Positions 8,411 to 17,189 of a stretch of 64,000 bases of DNA are shown here, one piece after another. The notes beneath the pieces are model-generated. The model ran no database searches. It was not told the origin of the DNA and saw nothing but the letters and a program-made list of their open reading frames with translations. Both the position numbers and the translations under genes were made by a program. Origin of the DNA: Paenibacillus xylanivorans (GTDB lineage Bacteria; Bacillota; Bacilli; Paenibacillales; Paenibacillaceae); assembly GCF_001280595.1 (NCBI RefSeq), contig NZ_LITU01000045.1, positions 23,501 to 87,500 on the forward strand, in the 5' to 3' direction. Position 1 is the first letter of the stretch. The number at the start of each line of letters is the position of its first letter.

Positions 8411-10193
8411 GCTGGTCTCCTCCTGCTGGCAAGGTGAAAGAAACCTCTGTTCCTTCCCCGTACACACTCTTAATCTGTAATCCGTATGGCTCACCGTAGG
8501 TCAATGTTAAACGTTGATGTACATTACGCATGCCGATCCGGCTCTTCTCCTGTTCTTCCGGTCCACAGATGAACTGCATCACTTCAGCCAGACGCTCCGG
8601 CGTAATGCCTGCCCCATCGTCATCGACACGCACCTGGACAACATCCTCCACTAAACGAATATTTATATTCACACGGACTGTGCCCTCTTTATTTTCCAAG
8701 CCATGCACAATCGCATTCTCAACCAGAGGTTGAATGATCAAAGGAGGGATGTATATCTTCTCCACCTCCGAATCGATATGGATCTGGAAAGCAAGACGGT
8801 CGCCGTAACGGAATTTCTGAATTTCCAGATAAGAACGTACCATCTCCAGTTCAGCTCTGAAAGTCGTTTTGCCGCTACCAATCTCCAGACTTTTGCGCAT
8901 CAGTTTGCCCAACAGCCTGACGATATTTGCAATCTCCGCTTCCCCTTTGATATGGGCTTTCATGCGGATCGACTCCAGTGCATTAAACAAAAAATGAGGA
9001 TTGATCTGGCTGGCCATCATTTTCAGTTTAATCTCTTTCTGCGCGATTTCCAATTGATTGTTCTGTTCCGTTGCCTCTACCACTTGAGTCATCAGTTCAT
9101 TAATACTCTTCACCATGTAATTGAACTGCCTCGACAGTTGCCCGATCTCATCATTCCCATCAATGCGGGAGGTGACATTCAGATCACCCAGCGCGAGCTT
9201 GTTCAGATGTTTGCTGAGGCGTAACAATCGGTTCGAAGTAAGAAATGAAATGATATATACAAGCAACAATGCAATGACCAGCACAAGCGTAATGAAAAGC
9301 ATACCAATCATGCTAATGGTATTGGCATCTTTGACGATATTTTTGGTTGCAAACACCGAAATGATTTTCAGGCTATTCATGCTTGATCCAGGACTGATCT
9401 CATCAATGACAATGTTGGATGGCTCCCCTTGAAAATCAGCTTCAATTGTGCCTTTGGCCTGATTTTGCAAATCTACGCCAAAGTCCAGTTCATCCAACGT
9501 TTTACCCACCAGATCGGTATTTTTGGCCGCAACCACATAGCCCTGCTCGTCCGTAATCAACGTCTCGAACGGTTCCTGACGTAACAATCCATTCAACTCA
9601 TCCTGATTGATCACAATCATCAGCACGCCCTCGGTCCGATATTCGGCAAAAGGCACTTTGCGCACCAGACTGAGTTTGTGTACAGGATTGTCTCCCTTGT
9701 CTGGGATGTAAAACCAGCCGATACTGGTTGTTCCCAACGCCTTCTGGTACCAATAGCTCTCTTGGGTCTGCTCGTCCACCGGGATAAACTCCAGATTGTT
9801 GATCAGCGTCGGATTGGTCGAGTAAAACCGAATGCCCGCAACCTCACGGTACAGACGCTTGTATTCCTGAAAATCTTTATACGCGAGGTAAGCCGAAGTC
9901 AGCTCCACAACGCTTTGGTATCGTTTGTTCACAATTTCCTTCAGTTCATTGTTGAACATCAAAATGTTGGAAATATCTGTGGGTACACGCAGCAGTGTGG
10001 CGGTCTGACTCTTGACCTTTTCCACGTTGTTGATCGTCTGTCCAATGGCATTGTCCAGCGCCTGCTTGCGAAAGTATCCGGTTACAGCAAGTCCAATGAT
10101 CAGTACCGGAATCATGACAACAAGTACATAGGATATGAGCAATTTATGCTTTAATTTAAGATTATTGGATGTTCGTATGAGCCTTCTAAACAT
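8403..10193 (-). CDS. Sensor histidine kinase, YesM type
   Basis: A 596-residue membrane sensor. An N-terminal membrane segment (about 20-40) is followed by a large extracellular sensing region to about 290, a second membrane segment, a HAMP linker (about 320-370), and the YesM-type kinase core. The phospho-acceptor region is NPHFLFNALESIR and the ATPase domain carries VENAIVHGLE and DDGAGI motifs. It is partnered with the YesN-type regulator that overlaps its 3' end. In Bacillales such pairs usually sense extracellular saccharides, or their binding proteins, and switch on the adjacent transport genes; that role is inferred from location. A strong cre-like site lies 20 bases before the start. 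Confidence 0.93.
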   Translation of the reverse strand: MFRRLIRTSNNLKLKHKLLISYVLVVMIPVLIIGLAVTGYFRKQALDNAIGQTINNVEKVKSQTATLLRVPTDISNILMFNNELKEIVNKRYQSVVELTSAYLAYKDFQEYKRLYREVAGIRFYSTNPTLINNLEFIPVDEQTQESYWYQKALGTTSIGWFYIPDKGDNPVHKLSLVRKVPFAEYRTEGVLMIVINQDELNGLLRQEPFETLITDEQGYVVAAKNTDLVGKTLDELDFGVDLQNQAKGTIEADFQGEPSNIVIDEISPGSSMNSLKIISVFATKNIVKDANTISMIGMLFITLVLVIALLLVYIISFLTSNRLLRLSKHLNKLALGDLNVTSRIDGNDEIGQLSRQFNYMVKSINELMTQVVEATEQNNQLEIAQKEIKLKMMASQINPHFLFNALESIRMKAHIKGEAEIANIVRLLGKLMRKSLEIGSGKTTFRAELEMVRSYLEIQKFRYGDRLAFQIHIDSEVEKIYIPPLIIQPLVENAIVHGLENKEGTVRVNINIRLVEDVVQVRVDDDGAGITPERLAEVMQFICGPEEQEKSRIGMRNVHQRLTLTYGEPYGLQIKSVYGEGTEVSFTLPAGGDQHV

Positions 10194-10212
10194 ATCTACA
10201 CCTTCCGTCGCT

Positions 10213-10226
10213 TATAAGCGCTTACA
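10213..10226. promoter_or_regulatory. cre-like site before the YesM-type kinase gene
   Basis: TATAAGCGCTTACA matches the cre consensus TGWAARCGYTWNCW except at position 2. It lies 20 bases before the start at 10193, where a bound CcpA would block transcription or its early elongation. Catabolite repression of the whole sugar locus through its sensor is inferred. Confidence 0.6.
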
Positions 10227-10283
10227 TATAAAGGTCAGTACATATTACGCCTGCCCTTCCAATTTATCATACCACATAACAGC

Positions 10284-10303
10284 AAAAGCCCTGCAAGAGG
10301 GCT
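10284..10303 (-). terminator. Terminator after the MFS exporter gene
   Basis: AGCCCT and AGGGCT pair around five bases (10287-10303) and are followed on the minus strand by a short TTTT run. Confidence 0.6.
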
Positions 10304-10386
10304 CCGAAAAAAGGCTGTATGCTGAATGATAAAACAAACATGATGCTTATATAGCTCATTCTAATGTAGAAAGGAAAACAGTTTGC

Positions 10387-11565
10387 TTATCGGCTGCGCG
10401 CTGAGCGGAATCCATGCCCTTTGGCACGCAACGCAACAATCAAAGCCACAAGTGTTAGAAGCAGAATAGCCCAGGTGAAGGACGAGGCTCCCCATTGATT
10501 CAGAAGCACACCTCCCGCCAATCCACCTATAGCAATAGCGAGATTCCACACGGTCGTATTAATGGGCATAACGATGTCCACCCCCTGCTCCCCGGCAGCT
10601 TGGGCAAGTGCAGTCTGCAACAGTGTAGCCGCGCCACCAAATGTCAGACCCCACAGCGCAACAGAACCAAAGACAACGACAGCGTGCTCACTCCAAAGAC
10701 CCAATACAAGTGAGATCAGTGCAAAGCCCGCAAGACTGATAAGAACCAGCATACGCAACCAGCGATCAATAAGCATACCTGTAATCCAGATGCCCACCAA
10801 TGCCATCAGGCCAAACACAAGTAACATGAGTCCAACCTTCGATTCCAGACCGACATCAGCGAGGAACGGAGCAATATACGTGTACAAAATATTATGAGCC
10901 AACATCCAGGTCAGAACGACAGCCAGAATGGGAATTACGCCTGGGGTCAGCAGCACCTTTGTTGAAGAGATGCGCTGATCAGCAGACTGTCCCGGATAAT
11001 CGGGCACTTTCCAGAGCACCCAGAAAATCAATACAAACGCCAATAATGACATCAGCCAGAATACGGAGCGCCAGCCCATAAAGGAACCCAGCAGCGTTCC
11101 TGCAGGAACACCAAACGATAAGGCAATCGGTGTGCCTATCATCGCGACAGCCATGCCCCTTCCCTTGAGATGGTCAGGCACCATTCGTAGTGCATAACTG
11201 CCAATCAGGCCCCAGGAAACACCAGCTGCAACACCGGCAAAAAAACGAGCGACAAGGGTCAGTATATAGTTTGACGAGAGCGCTGTAATGGTGTTGAAGA
11301 TCAGAAAACCGATAATCGCTAGAAGCAAAAGCGGACGGCGTCGCCAGCCCCTTGTCAGCACGGCCACAGGTATGGCGGCAATCAGCGATCCAACTGCGTA
11401 AAATGTGACAAGCTGCCCTGCCCCTGCCTCAGAGACCTGCAGCCCTTCCTTAATTTGCGGCAGCAACCCCGCGGGAAGAGTTTCAGTCATAATAGCTATA
11501 AAACCAGCCATAGCCAAGGCCAGCAGCCCCAACCATGGGAAACGTTGAGAAGATTTATCGGACAT
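10387..11565 (-). CDS. MFS exporter, DHA1 drug/arabinose-efflux-like
   Basis: A 392-residue major facilitator protein with twelve predicted membrane segments. The loop between segments 2 and 3 carries the basic TRGWRRRPLLL motif expected for motif A, and segment 5 has the GTPIALSFGVPAGTLLGSFMGW pattern typical of the DHA1 antiporter motif C (GxPxGxxLG). It resembles AraJ/YdhP-type exporters. It is divergent from a TetR-type repressor at 11709, with 143 bases between the two, so drug- or metabolite-induced derepression is the likely regulation. The substrate cannot be told from sequence. Confidence 0.9.
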   Translation of the reverse strand: MSDKSSQRFPWLGLLALAMAGFIAIMTETLPAGLLPQIKEGLQVSEAGAGQLVTFYAVGSLIAAIPVAVLTRGWRRRPLLLLAIIGFLIFNTITALSSNYILTLVARFFAGVAAGVSWGLIGSYALRMVPDHLKGRGMAVAMIGTPIALSFGVPAGTLLGSFMGWRSVFWLMSLLAFVLIFWVLWKVPDYPGQSADQRISSTKVLLTPGVIPILAVVLTWMLAHNILYTYIAPFLADVGLESKVGLMLLVFGLMALVGIWITGMLIDRWLRMLVLISLAGFALISLVLGLWSEHAVVVFGSVALWGLTFGGAATLLQTALAQAAGEQGVDIVMPINTTVWNLAIAIGGLAGGVLLNQWGASSFTWAILLLTLVALIVALRAKGHGFRSARSR

Positions 11566-11609
11566 CTGTGCAGCTCCTTTTTAGATTATATAGGACATAC
11601 AATCGAATT

Positions 11610-11676
11610 ATGGATCGATCATTCCTTATATTACCCACCCTCTCAAACCTTGTCAATGACTTTTGGATCGATTAGT
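11610..11676. promoter_or_regulatory. Shared operator/promoter region of the MFS-tetR pair
   Basis: The word GGATCGAT occurs twice: ATGGATCGATCATT (11610-11623) and TTGGATCGATTAGT (11663-11676). The second lies inside a plausible promoter for the tetR gene, TTGTCA (11650-11655), 17 bases, TAGTAT (11673-11678). The repeated palindromic ATCGAT core is a candidate TetR binding site that would repress both genes. Confidence 0.45.
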
Positions 11677-11708
11677 ATATAATTAAGAAAAACAAGGGGG
11701 AATCTCTT

Positions 11709-12320
11709 ATGGCAAGAACCGGACGTCCGCGCATTTTCGATCGGGATGAAGCTCTGTTGCAGGCGATGATGCTCTTTTGGGAGCAAGGATTCGAGGCCAC
11801 CTCATTACTCCAGCTTCGAGCAGCCATGGGGGATATTTCAGCAGCAAGCTTTTATGCAGCCTTTGAGTCCAAAGAAGCTCTGTATAAAGAAGCGGTAGAA
11901 CGATATATGGGTACGTTTGGACGTGTTACGGAAAGCTTCTCGGATCTTACGCTATCTCCAAGAGAAGCGATTGAAACAACTTTAAGAAGTACCGCCAAAA
12001 TGCAAACAGACACTGCACATCCATCTGGTTGTTTAATTGTGCTCTCAGCCAGCACATGTTCTTCCAAAAACAATCATATCCGTGACATTGCCGCCGATAA
12101 AAGAAAGCTGACTCGCAACCGCCTGCAGGATTGCATCCAGCGTGCTGTGGATATTGGTGAGATTCCTGCTTCCACGAATGTGGCAATGCTGACCACCGTT
12201 TTTGATACCTTTATGCAAGGGATTTCTACACAAGCTCGTGACGGCGTTCCTTTTGCAACACTTGATCAGGCTATCACCGAAATGATGGGCATCTGGGACC
12301 TTACTCAACATCCAGCCTGA
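11709..12320 (+). CDS. TetR/AcrR-family repressor
   Basis: A 203-residue regulator. Residues 1-55 form the TetR helix-turn-helix, beginning MARTGRPRIFDRDEAL and containing SAASFYAAFESKEALYKEAV as the recognition region. The remainder is the helical ligand-binding and dimerisation domain, with a central CLIVLSAST stretch as in the subgroup close to B. subtilis YezE and ComR-type regulators. It is divergent from the MFS exporter gene and most likely represses both genes by binding the repeated GGATCGAT sites. ATG 11709 follows an AAGGGGG ribosome site. Confidence 0.9.
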   Translation: MARTGRPRIFDRDEALLQAMMLFWEQGFEATSLLQLRAAMGDISAASFYAAFESKEALYKEAVERYMGTFGRVTESFSDLTLSPREAIETTLRSTAKMQTDTAHPSGCLIVLSASTCSSKNNHIRDIAADKRKLTRNRLQDCIQRAVDIGEIPASTNVAMLTTVFDTFMQGISTQARDGVPFATLDQAITEMMGIWDLTQHPA

Positions 12321-12365
12321 CTTGTTTACTAACTGTTTCTTACTGACCGTTGAGGTGTTAAAAAA

Positions 12366-12400
12366 GCTAAAAAAGGCACTCCCAGGATTGGAAGTGCCTC
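12366..12400 (-). terminator. Terminator of the amino-acid ABC/OsmC operon
   Basis: AGGCACT and AGTGCCT pair (12374-12399). On the minus strand a long T-run follows (complement of the A-run at 12360-12374). It also lies 45 bases after the tetR stop and may serve both directions. Confidence 0.75.
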
Positions 12401-12427
12401 TTCAGTATAAAATTTACTCTTATGCCA

Positions 12428-12850
12428 TTATGGACGCGGAGTGTCTACCCCATTCAGAATCAGCTTGGGATGAATATCTGCGCTAAGTGAAGCGGAAACT
12501 GCACAATACTTCTCTTCAGCCATTTGGATGGCTTTCCATATCCGGTAGTCCGGAATATCGCCGTCCACCTTGAAGATTAGGTCAATGGCAGTAAAACCTT
12601 TCGGCATACCTTCACTGCGTGTACCTTGTGCTTCAATCTCAATACCAGTAATTTTGTCTAGGAAAGCGTCCAGAATCATCGTGATATCGATCCCCATACA
12701 ACCTCCGAGACCTGCCAGTAACAATTCCATGGGTGTAGCACCCTTACTGTCACCACCATAGGCAGCTGTAGCATCCATGCCAACCGCGTAGCCAGAGGGC
12801 CCTTCGGAAGTAAACGCGCGTTTGCCTTTCCATACAGTTGTTACATTCAT
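12428..12850 (-). CDS. OsmC-family peroxiredoxin-like protein
   Basis: A 140-residue OsmC/Ohr-fold protein. The two conserved cysteines are visible: Cys51 in the GLGGCMGID helix and a second in KYCAVSASL near residue 115. The Gly-Gly-Asp-Ser-Lys-Gly-Ala-Thr-Pro-Met-Glu loop before the first Cys is also characteristic. The family reduces organic or fatty-acid hydroperoxides using thiol reductants; this member looks closer to the YhfA-like branch than to Ohr. It starts 18 bases after the ABC ATPase gene and is followed by a terminator, so it is the last gene of that operon. The pairing with a possible cystine importer would make sense for thiol redox balance, which is inference. Confidence 0.9.
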   Translation of the reverse strand: MNVTTVWKGKRAFTSEGPSGYAVGMDATAAYGGDSKGATPMELLLAGLGGCMGIDITMILDAFLDKITGIEIEAQGTRSEGMPKGFTAIDLIFKVDGDIPDYRIWKAIQMAEEKYCAVSASLSADIHPKLILNGVDTPRP

Positions 12851-12868
12851 GATGTTTATCCTTCTTTC

Positions 12869-13615
12869 TTAGAATTCAGTAATTTGCTGCAAGAAACGAC
12901 GTGTCCGTTCCTGGGTCGGGTGTTCAAAAAAGGCCTGTGGACTTGCTTCTTCCACAATTGATCCATCTGCCATAAAGACGATTTTGTTCGCCACATTCCG
13001 GGCAAACTTCAATTCATGCGTGACCACCAGCATCGTCATGCCTTCCTGTGCCAGCTCCTTCATGACAGAGAGCACTTCCCCCACCAGTTCAGGATCAAGG
13101 GCTGAGGTAGGCTCGTCAAACAGCATCACTTCAGGCTCCATGGCAAGTGCGCGAGCAATCGCTACACGCTGCTGTTGTCCACCAGACAAACGGGATGGAT
13201 ATGCATCCTGCTTGTCCGATAGCCCGACCCGATCCAGCAGAATCCTGCCGCGTTCGGCCGCTTCGTCCCGCTTGATTTTTTTCACCGTCACGAGACCTTC
13301 CATCACATTACCGAGCACCGTCTTGTGCGGATACAGGTTGAACTGCTGGAATACCATGCCGGTCTGCCGACGGATTTCTAACACCCGTGCCCGCTGGATT
13401 CGCTGCGAGTCGGCACTGTCCACTACGACTCCATTGACTTCAATCTTCCCGCCAGAGAGCTCTTCCAGACCGTTCAGACAGCGCAGCAACGTACTTTTGC
13501 CTGATCCACTGGGGCCCAGCAGAACAACAATATCTTTTGCATCGACATGCAGATCTATATTTGTGAGAACTTCATTTTTCCCAAAACGTTTGGTCAATCC
13601 TGTCGTTGTAATCAC
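12869..13615 (-). CDS. Polar amino-acid ABC transporter ATPase
   Basis: A 248-residue ATPase of the GlnQ/HisP/TcyN class. Motifs in order: Walker A GPSGSGKST (about 34-42), Q-loop FQQFNLYPHKT, signature LSGGQQQRVAIARAL, Walker B MLFDEPTSALD and H-loop VVTHE. GTG at 13615 is used, with GGAGGGGAG seven bases before it. It lies 16 bases after the permease stop at 13632, so it is in one operon with permease and binding protein. It powers import of a polar amino acid, possibly cystine, glutamine or arginine. Confidence 0.95.
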   Translation of the reverse strand: MITTTGLTKRFGKNEVLTNIDLHVDAKDIVVLLGPSGSGKSTLLRCLNGLEELSGGKIEVNGVVVDSADSQRIQRARVLEIRRQTGMVFQQFNLYPHKTVLGNVMEGLVTVKKIKRDEAAERGRILLDRVGLSDKQDAYPSRLSGGQQQRVAIARALAMEPEVMLFDEPTSALDPELVGEVLSVMKELAQEGMTMLVVTHELKFARNVANKIVFMADGSIVEEASPQAFFEHPTQERTRRFLQQITEF

Positions 13616-13631
13616 CGGTTCTCCCCTCCTA

Positions 13632-14276
13632 TCAGTAAGCCCGGGCCAGCCGGCGCTCCACTTGTTCCAGAATGGCCGAGAAGCCGATACTCATGATCCA
13701 GTAGATCACACCAATCGCCAGATAAAACGGCATATTCACCGCATATTGTGATACAAGCAATTGTGCTGACCGCAACAACTCGGTAACGCCAATCGCCGCC
13801 ACAAGTGATGTTTCCTTCAGCATGCCAATAAAGGTGTTACCCATCGGCGGGATGGCAATGCGCACAGCCTGCGGGAAGATAATCCGTCTCATCGCTTGAG
13901 CCGGGGTCATTCCCGTTGCGTATGCAGCTTCCGTCTGCCCTTTTGGTACAGCCTGAATGGCTCCGCGGAACGTCTCCGACAGAAACGCACCTGCATTCAG
14001 ACTCAGTCCCAGACATGCTGCGGTGAGCGATCCCAAGGTCACTCCATAATCGACCAGCCCGTAATAAATAACGAATAATTGCACCAGCAGCGGGGTTCCC
14101 CGCATGATGGATACGTAGAAACGGGCGATCATTCGAAGCCACATCGGCCCTTTCAGACGCGCGATAGCGACGAGCACCCCGATGATAAACGCAAAAAACA
14201 TTGAAATTACAGTCACATACAGCGTATAGTAAGCCCCCTTCAGAAAGAAGGGGATATTCTCAAATACCAGTTCCAT
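13632..14276 (-). CDS. Polar amino-acid ABC transporter permease
   Basis: A 214-residue HisM/GlnP-family permease with about five membrane segments. The family motif MRGTPLLVQLFVIYYGL is present, and the EAA-like loop reads YATGMTPAQAMRRIIFPQAVRIAIPPMGN, both diagnostic of polar amino-acid permeases. A single permease in the operon implies a homodimer. It lies between the binding protein (stop 14309) and the ATPase (start 13615). Confidence 0.95.
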   Translation of the reverse strand: MELVFENIPFFLKGAYYTLYVTVISMFFAFIIGVLVAIARLKGPMWLRMIARFYVSIMRGTPLLVQLFVIYYGLVDYGVTLGSLTAACLGLSLNAGAFLSETFRGAIQAVPKGQTEAAYATGMTPAQAMRRIIFPQAVRIAIPPMGNTFIGMLKETSLVAAIGVTELLRSAQLLVSQYAVNMPFYLAIGVIYWIMSIGFSAILEQVERRLARAY

Positions 14277-14308
14277 GGATCAAATCTTCCCTTCGCCTTG
14301 CAGGTTCA

Positions 14309-15160
14309 TTATTGCGCAGGCTCTTCACCAAACCATTTTTTGAAGATGGTATTGTACGTACCATCATCTTTCATGCCTTTGAGAGCATCATTCAGTGCTG
14401 CTACGAGTTCTGGATTGTCTTTGCGCACAGCAATTCCTGCCTGGTCACTCTTAATCGGTTCACCTACGGCTTTGATATTTAATCCGTTGGCATCCACAAT
14501 GGGTTTCAGCGCATACATGTTGTTGATTGTGGCATCAATCCGTCCAGCATTCAGGTCTTTGAGTGAAGAGATAACATCGTCATAGGTTTTAATCGTGAAG
14601 TCGCCCACTTTCGGCAGCACTTCATTACGCAGATACGTTTCATCATTTGTACCAAGACCTACGCCAATCGTTTTTCCTTTGAAATCTTCCAACTTGGTAA
14701 TATCATTGTTATCACTTTTCACAATGATTTTGACTTGGTTCGTAATATACGGATCACTGAAATCCAGTACTTTCTTCCGATCATCGGTAATCGTCATCTG
14801 GCTGATGATGGCATCCAGCTTTTTGGCTTGCAGACTTGGTGTCAGGCCGGAGAACTCCTGGGATACAAATTCAACCTCAACCCCAAGACGCTTCGCAACC
14901 TCACGTGCGATATCTGCATCGTAGCCGTCCATTTCTTTCTTATCATTCAGGAAGTTGTATGGTGCGTATGTGCCCATCATGCCCACTTTGATGACGCCAG
15001 CAGACTTGATCTGCTCCAGTTCATTATTCGCCTGTGCTCCATTACTGCTTCCATTGTCCGTAGCTTTACTGCCACAAGCGCTGAGTACCAGCACGGTCAT
15101 TAGCAGCAGGGCTGTTAAAGTCCATCCTTTACGGGATTTCATTCCATATGTTTTATTCAT
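14309..15160 (-). CDS. Amino-acid-binding lipoprotein (family 3), possibly cystine-specific
   Basis: A 283-residue periplasmic-binding-protein type II lipoprotein: signal peptide with lipobox VLSAC ending at Cys29, a Ser/Asn-rich linker, and the family-3 core with DGYDADIAREVAKRLGV and the DFSDPYITNQVKIIV motif. The C-terminus ends with the typical YNTIFKKWFG. The domain resembles cystine-binding TcyJ/TcyK proteins more than glutamine-binding ones, but the specificity is not certain. ATG 15160 follows GAGGAAG by eight bases. It is the first gene of the ABC-OsmC operon; the 160-base gap before it holds nested inverted repeats (15231-15318). Confidence 0.92.
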   Translation of the reverse strand: MNKTYGMKSRKGWTLTALLLMTVLVLSACGSKATDNGSSNGAQANNELEQIKSAGVIKVGMMGTYAPYNFLNDKKEMDGYDADIAREVAKRLGVEVEFVSQEFSGLTPSLQAKKLDAIISQMTITDDRKKVLDFSDPYITNQVKIIVKSDNNDITKLEDFKGKTIGVGLGTNDETYLRNEVLPKVGDFTIKTYDDVISSLKDLNAGRIDATINNMYALKPIVDANGLNIKAVGEPIKSDQAGIAVRKDNPELVAALNDALKGMKDDGTYNTIFKKWFGEEPAQ

Positions 15161-15230
15161 GTCATTAACTTCCTCTCATCCATGTAGTCATTTCTTCTTG
15201 AAACTTCTGTTTCCTGTCTTCTTAAACCGC

Positions 15231-15318
15231 AGGTGTACCCATTATTCCCTGCTGCTGGCTTAATCATGTGAATATTTAATCCAGTTGTTGAAAATAAAGC
15301 TTCGGGTACAGCACACCT
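15231..15318 (-). ncRNA. Possible structured leader before the amino-acid ABC operon
   Basis: TGTACCC (15234-15240) pairs with GGGTACA (15304-15310), and AGGTG/ACACCT extends this stem with a bulge. Inside it, CTGG-TTAA and TTAA-CCAG (15255-15284) form a second stem. The arrangement resembles a folded leader RNA with a closing stem. No known riboswitch class was recognised, and no clear terminator follows it. Confidence 0.3.
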
Positions 15319-15320
15319 TT

Positions 15321-15953
15321 TTATGTGCCGAGCAGTCCGTAAAACTCAAAGCTTGCCGCCTCCGCTGCGAGCGTTGTTGCGGTCATCGATGAGAACTCGC
15401 TGTGCAACTCCTCCGAGCCAAACAGCCAGCGCATAATCATGCCTTCTATCATGCTAACCAGCAGCGCAGCACGGAGCGGTACATCCATGGAATTGGGCAG
15501 CATGCCTAGCTCAATGGCCCGTTGCATGTTGTGACGAAACGCTTGTTCCACCGCACCCCGTGTCTCCTCGACCAGACGACGTACCGACTCTTCCGACACG
15601 ATGCCTTTGAGCAACAATTCCATAAAGTAACGATTGTCCGCTGCAAAGGAAAATAAATCGGTAAACAGCCGTTCCGAAGCTCTCACCATATCCTCAACCG
15701 ATCCGGCATCCTTGCGATAGCCTTGTCCGATCGCTTCAAGCAGCTCCTCCCTGCCGGTTAACACAATCTCCGAGGCAATGGCTTCCTTACTTTTGAAGTG
15801 CCAGTAAAAGGTGCCTTGCGCAACGCCGGCTTCCCGGACGATATCGGAAATTTTCGTCTGATGGTAGCCCTGTGTCGCAAAACGCTCCATCGCTATGCGT
15901 ATAATTTGGTCCCGGCGTTCTTCACCGGGTTCCAAATGATTGTTTTTAGACAT
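15321..15953 (-). CDS. TetR/AcrR-family repressor next to uppP
   Basis: A 210-residue TetR regulator. The N-terminal helix-turn-helix spans about residues 12-58 and contains ITRIAMERFATQGYHQTKISDI-like and GVAQGTFYWHFKSKEAIASEI patterns. The C-terminal part resembles the TetR_C domain of YerO/BetI-like proteins, with Met- and Leu-rich helices. Its promoter (-35 TTGACA, -10 TAGGAT) lies directly upstream and is followed by a repeated TGAC operator-like tract, so it is probably autoregulated. It is divergent from the undecaprenyl-diphosphatase gene at 16169. Confidence 0.92.
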   Translation of the reverse strand: MSKNNHLEPGEERRDQIIRIAMERFATQGYHQTKISDIVREAGVAQGTFYWHFKSKEAIASEIVLTGREELLEAIGQGYRKDAGSVEDMVRASERLFTDLFSFAADNRYFMELLLKGIVSEESVRRLVEETRGAVEQAFRHNMQRAIELGMLPNSMDVPLRAALLVSMIEGMIMRWLFGSEELHSEFSSMTATTLAAEAASFEFYGLLGT

Positions 15954-15969
15954 TTGCTTATCCTCCCGA

Positions 15970-16023
15970 TTGATCAGTCAGTCAGTTAATGTATATCCTA
16001 TTGGATAACTAGGTTTTTGTCAA
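15970..16023 (-). promoter_or_regulatory. Promoter and TetR-type operator of the tetR gene
   Basis: Minus-strand TTGACA (16023-16018), 17-base spacer, TAGGAT (16000-15995). Just downstream at 15970-15990 is the tract AACTGACTGACTGATCAA, with overlapping TGAC/TCAG repeats like those bound by QacR/FadR-class TetR proteins. TATCCTATTGGATA (15994-16006) is a second dyad over the -10. Confidence 0.65.
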
Positions 16024-16168
16024 TATGGTTTTAAACAATTCATTACAAGCATAAGTTGAAGTTGGGCGCATTTGTGATCATAATAGATGATAGCCTTGTT
16101 CAAATGAACGGGCATTGTCAAGCAGGACAGCCTGTTTGCTGTCATCTGCATTTCAAGGAGGAAGAGAA

Positions 16169-16981
16169 TTGGACTTTATATCATCGATTATTATGGGCAT
16201 CATCGAAGGTTTGACTGAGTTTTTGCCCGTGTCCTCGACCGGACACATGATTCTGACCGCCCACTTGCTGGGATTATCGGAGGACAACGAGTCAGTCAAA
16301 ACGTTTGAGGTGGTTGTGCAACTCGGAGCTGTACTTGCTGTCGTTGTGCTGTACTGGAACAAATTCATTGATATGTTCCGCTTCACCGGAGGCAAACGGA
16401 GCTACACCTCCCGTCTGAACCTCATACATATCTTCTTGGCGATGGTTCCTGCCGTGGTCATTGGACTTGTATTCCGGGACTGGATCAAGGCGCATCTGTT
16501 TGGTGCACAAACGGTACTGTACAGTCTCGTTATTGGTGGTATTCTGATGATTGTGGCTGAACGTTGGAGCCACCGAAGTGAGCGCATTACAACCCATGAT
16601 GTAGACGATATTACGTATAAACAAGCATTTGTTGTGGGACTTTTTCAGATTCTCGCATTATGGCCAGGCTTCTCCCGTTCCGGTTCGACGATCTCCGGTG
16701 GACTGTTCGCAGGGGTAAGCCGGGTTGCTGCAGCTGAATTTACATTCCTGGTCTCGGTGCCGATTATGATTGGAGCCACAGGATATGATCTGTACAAAAG
16801 TATCGATCACCTGAATACCAGCGATTTACCGATCTTCGCGATTGGATTCATTGCCGCTTTTATCGTAGCCATGCTTGCCATCAAGACGTTCCTGTCCATT
16901 TTGAAAAAACTGAGTCTGACCGTCTTTGCAGTTTATCGCTTCGTGCTGGCAGCCGTATTCTTTTTCATTTTAATGATGTAA
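16169..16981 (+). CDS. uppP: Undecaprenyl-diphosphatase
   Basis: A 270-residue polytopic membrane enzyme (UppP/BacA) that dephosphorylates undecaprenyl diphosphate to recycle the lipid carrier for peptidoglycan; extra copies give bacitracin tolerance. The two active-site segments are present: the Glu-rich [14 protein letters not shown] near the N-terminus and [12 protein letters not shown] near residue 170. TTG at 16169 is chosen because GGAGG lies seven bases before it and the protein then begins [14 protein letters not shown] as in the family; an upstream TTG at 16115 has no ribosome site. A strong terminator follows at 17012. It is divergent from a TetR gene, which may respond to envelope stress (inference). 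Confidence 0.96.
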   Translation: MDFISSIIMGIIEGLTEFLPVSSTGHMILTAHLLGLSEDNESVKTFEVVVQLGAVLAVVVLYWNKFIDMFRFTGGKRSYTSRLNLIHIFLAMVPAVVIGLVFRDWIKAHLFGAQTVLYSLVIGGILMIVAERWSHRSERITTHDVDDITYKQAFVVGLFQILALWPGFSRSGSTISGGLFAGVSRVAAAEFTFLVSVPIMIGATGYDLYKSIDHLNTSDLPIFAIGFIAAFIVAMLAIKTFLSILKKLSLTVFAVYRFVLAAVFFFILMM

Positions 16982-17011
16982 ACATATCTTCGAGTCATGT
17001 AACAAAAAAAC

Positions 17012-17053
17012 AATGGCGACCTGTTCCCTTCGGAACCTGGTCGCCATTTTTAT
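17012..17053 (+). terminator. Terminator after uppP
   Basis: AATGGCGACC and GGTCGCCATT pair around a smaller TTCC/GGAA hairpin, followed by TTTTTATTTT. Confidence 0.9.
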
Positions 17054-17119
17054 TTTACGCAACCTCATCAACAACCCGATTTCGCTTCCACTTTAAACAT
17101 TCCCTTCTCTTTTCCAATA

Positions 17120-17157
17120 GCAAAAACACCCCTTATCAGCGATAAGAGGCGTTTTGT
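17120..17157 (-). terminator. Terminator after the thioredoxin-like gene
   Basis: On the minus strand AAAACGCCTCTTATC pairs with GATAAGGGGTGTTTT around GCT (two G-T pairs), ending in a T-run. Confidence 0.85.
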
Positions 17158-17189
17158 ATGACTACTGCGATCTAAACGAACTGATTCCG

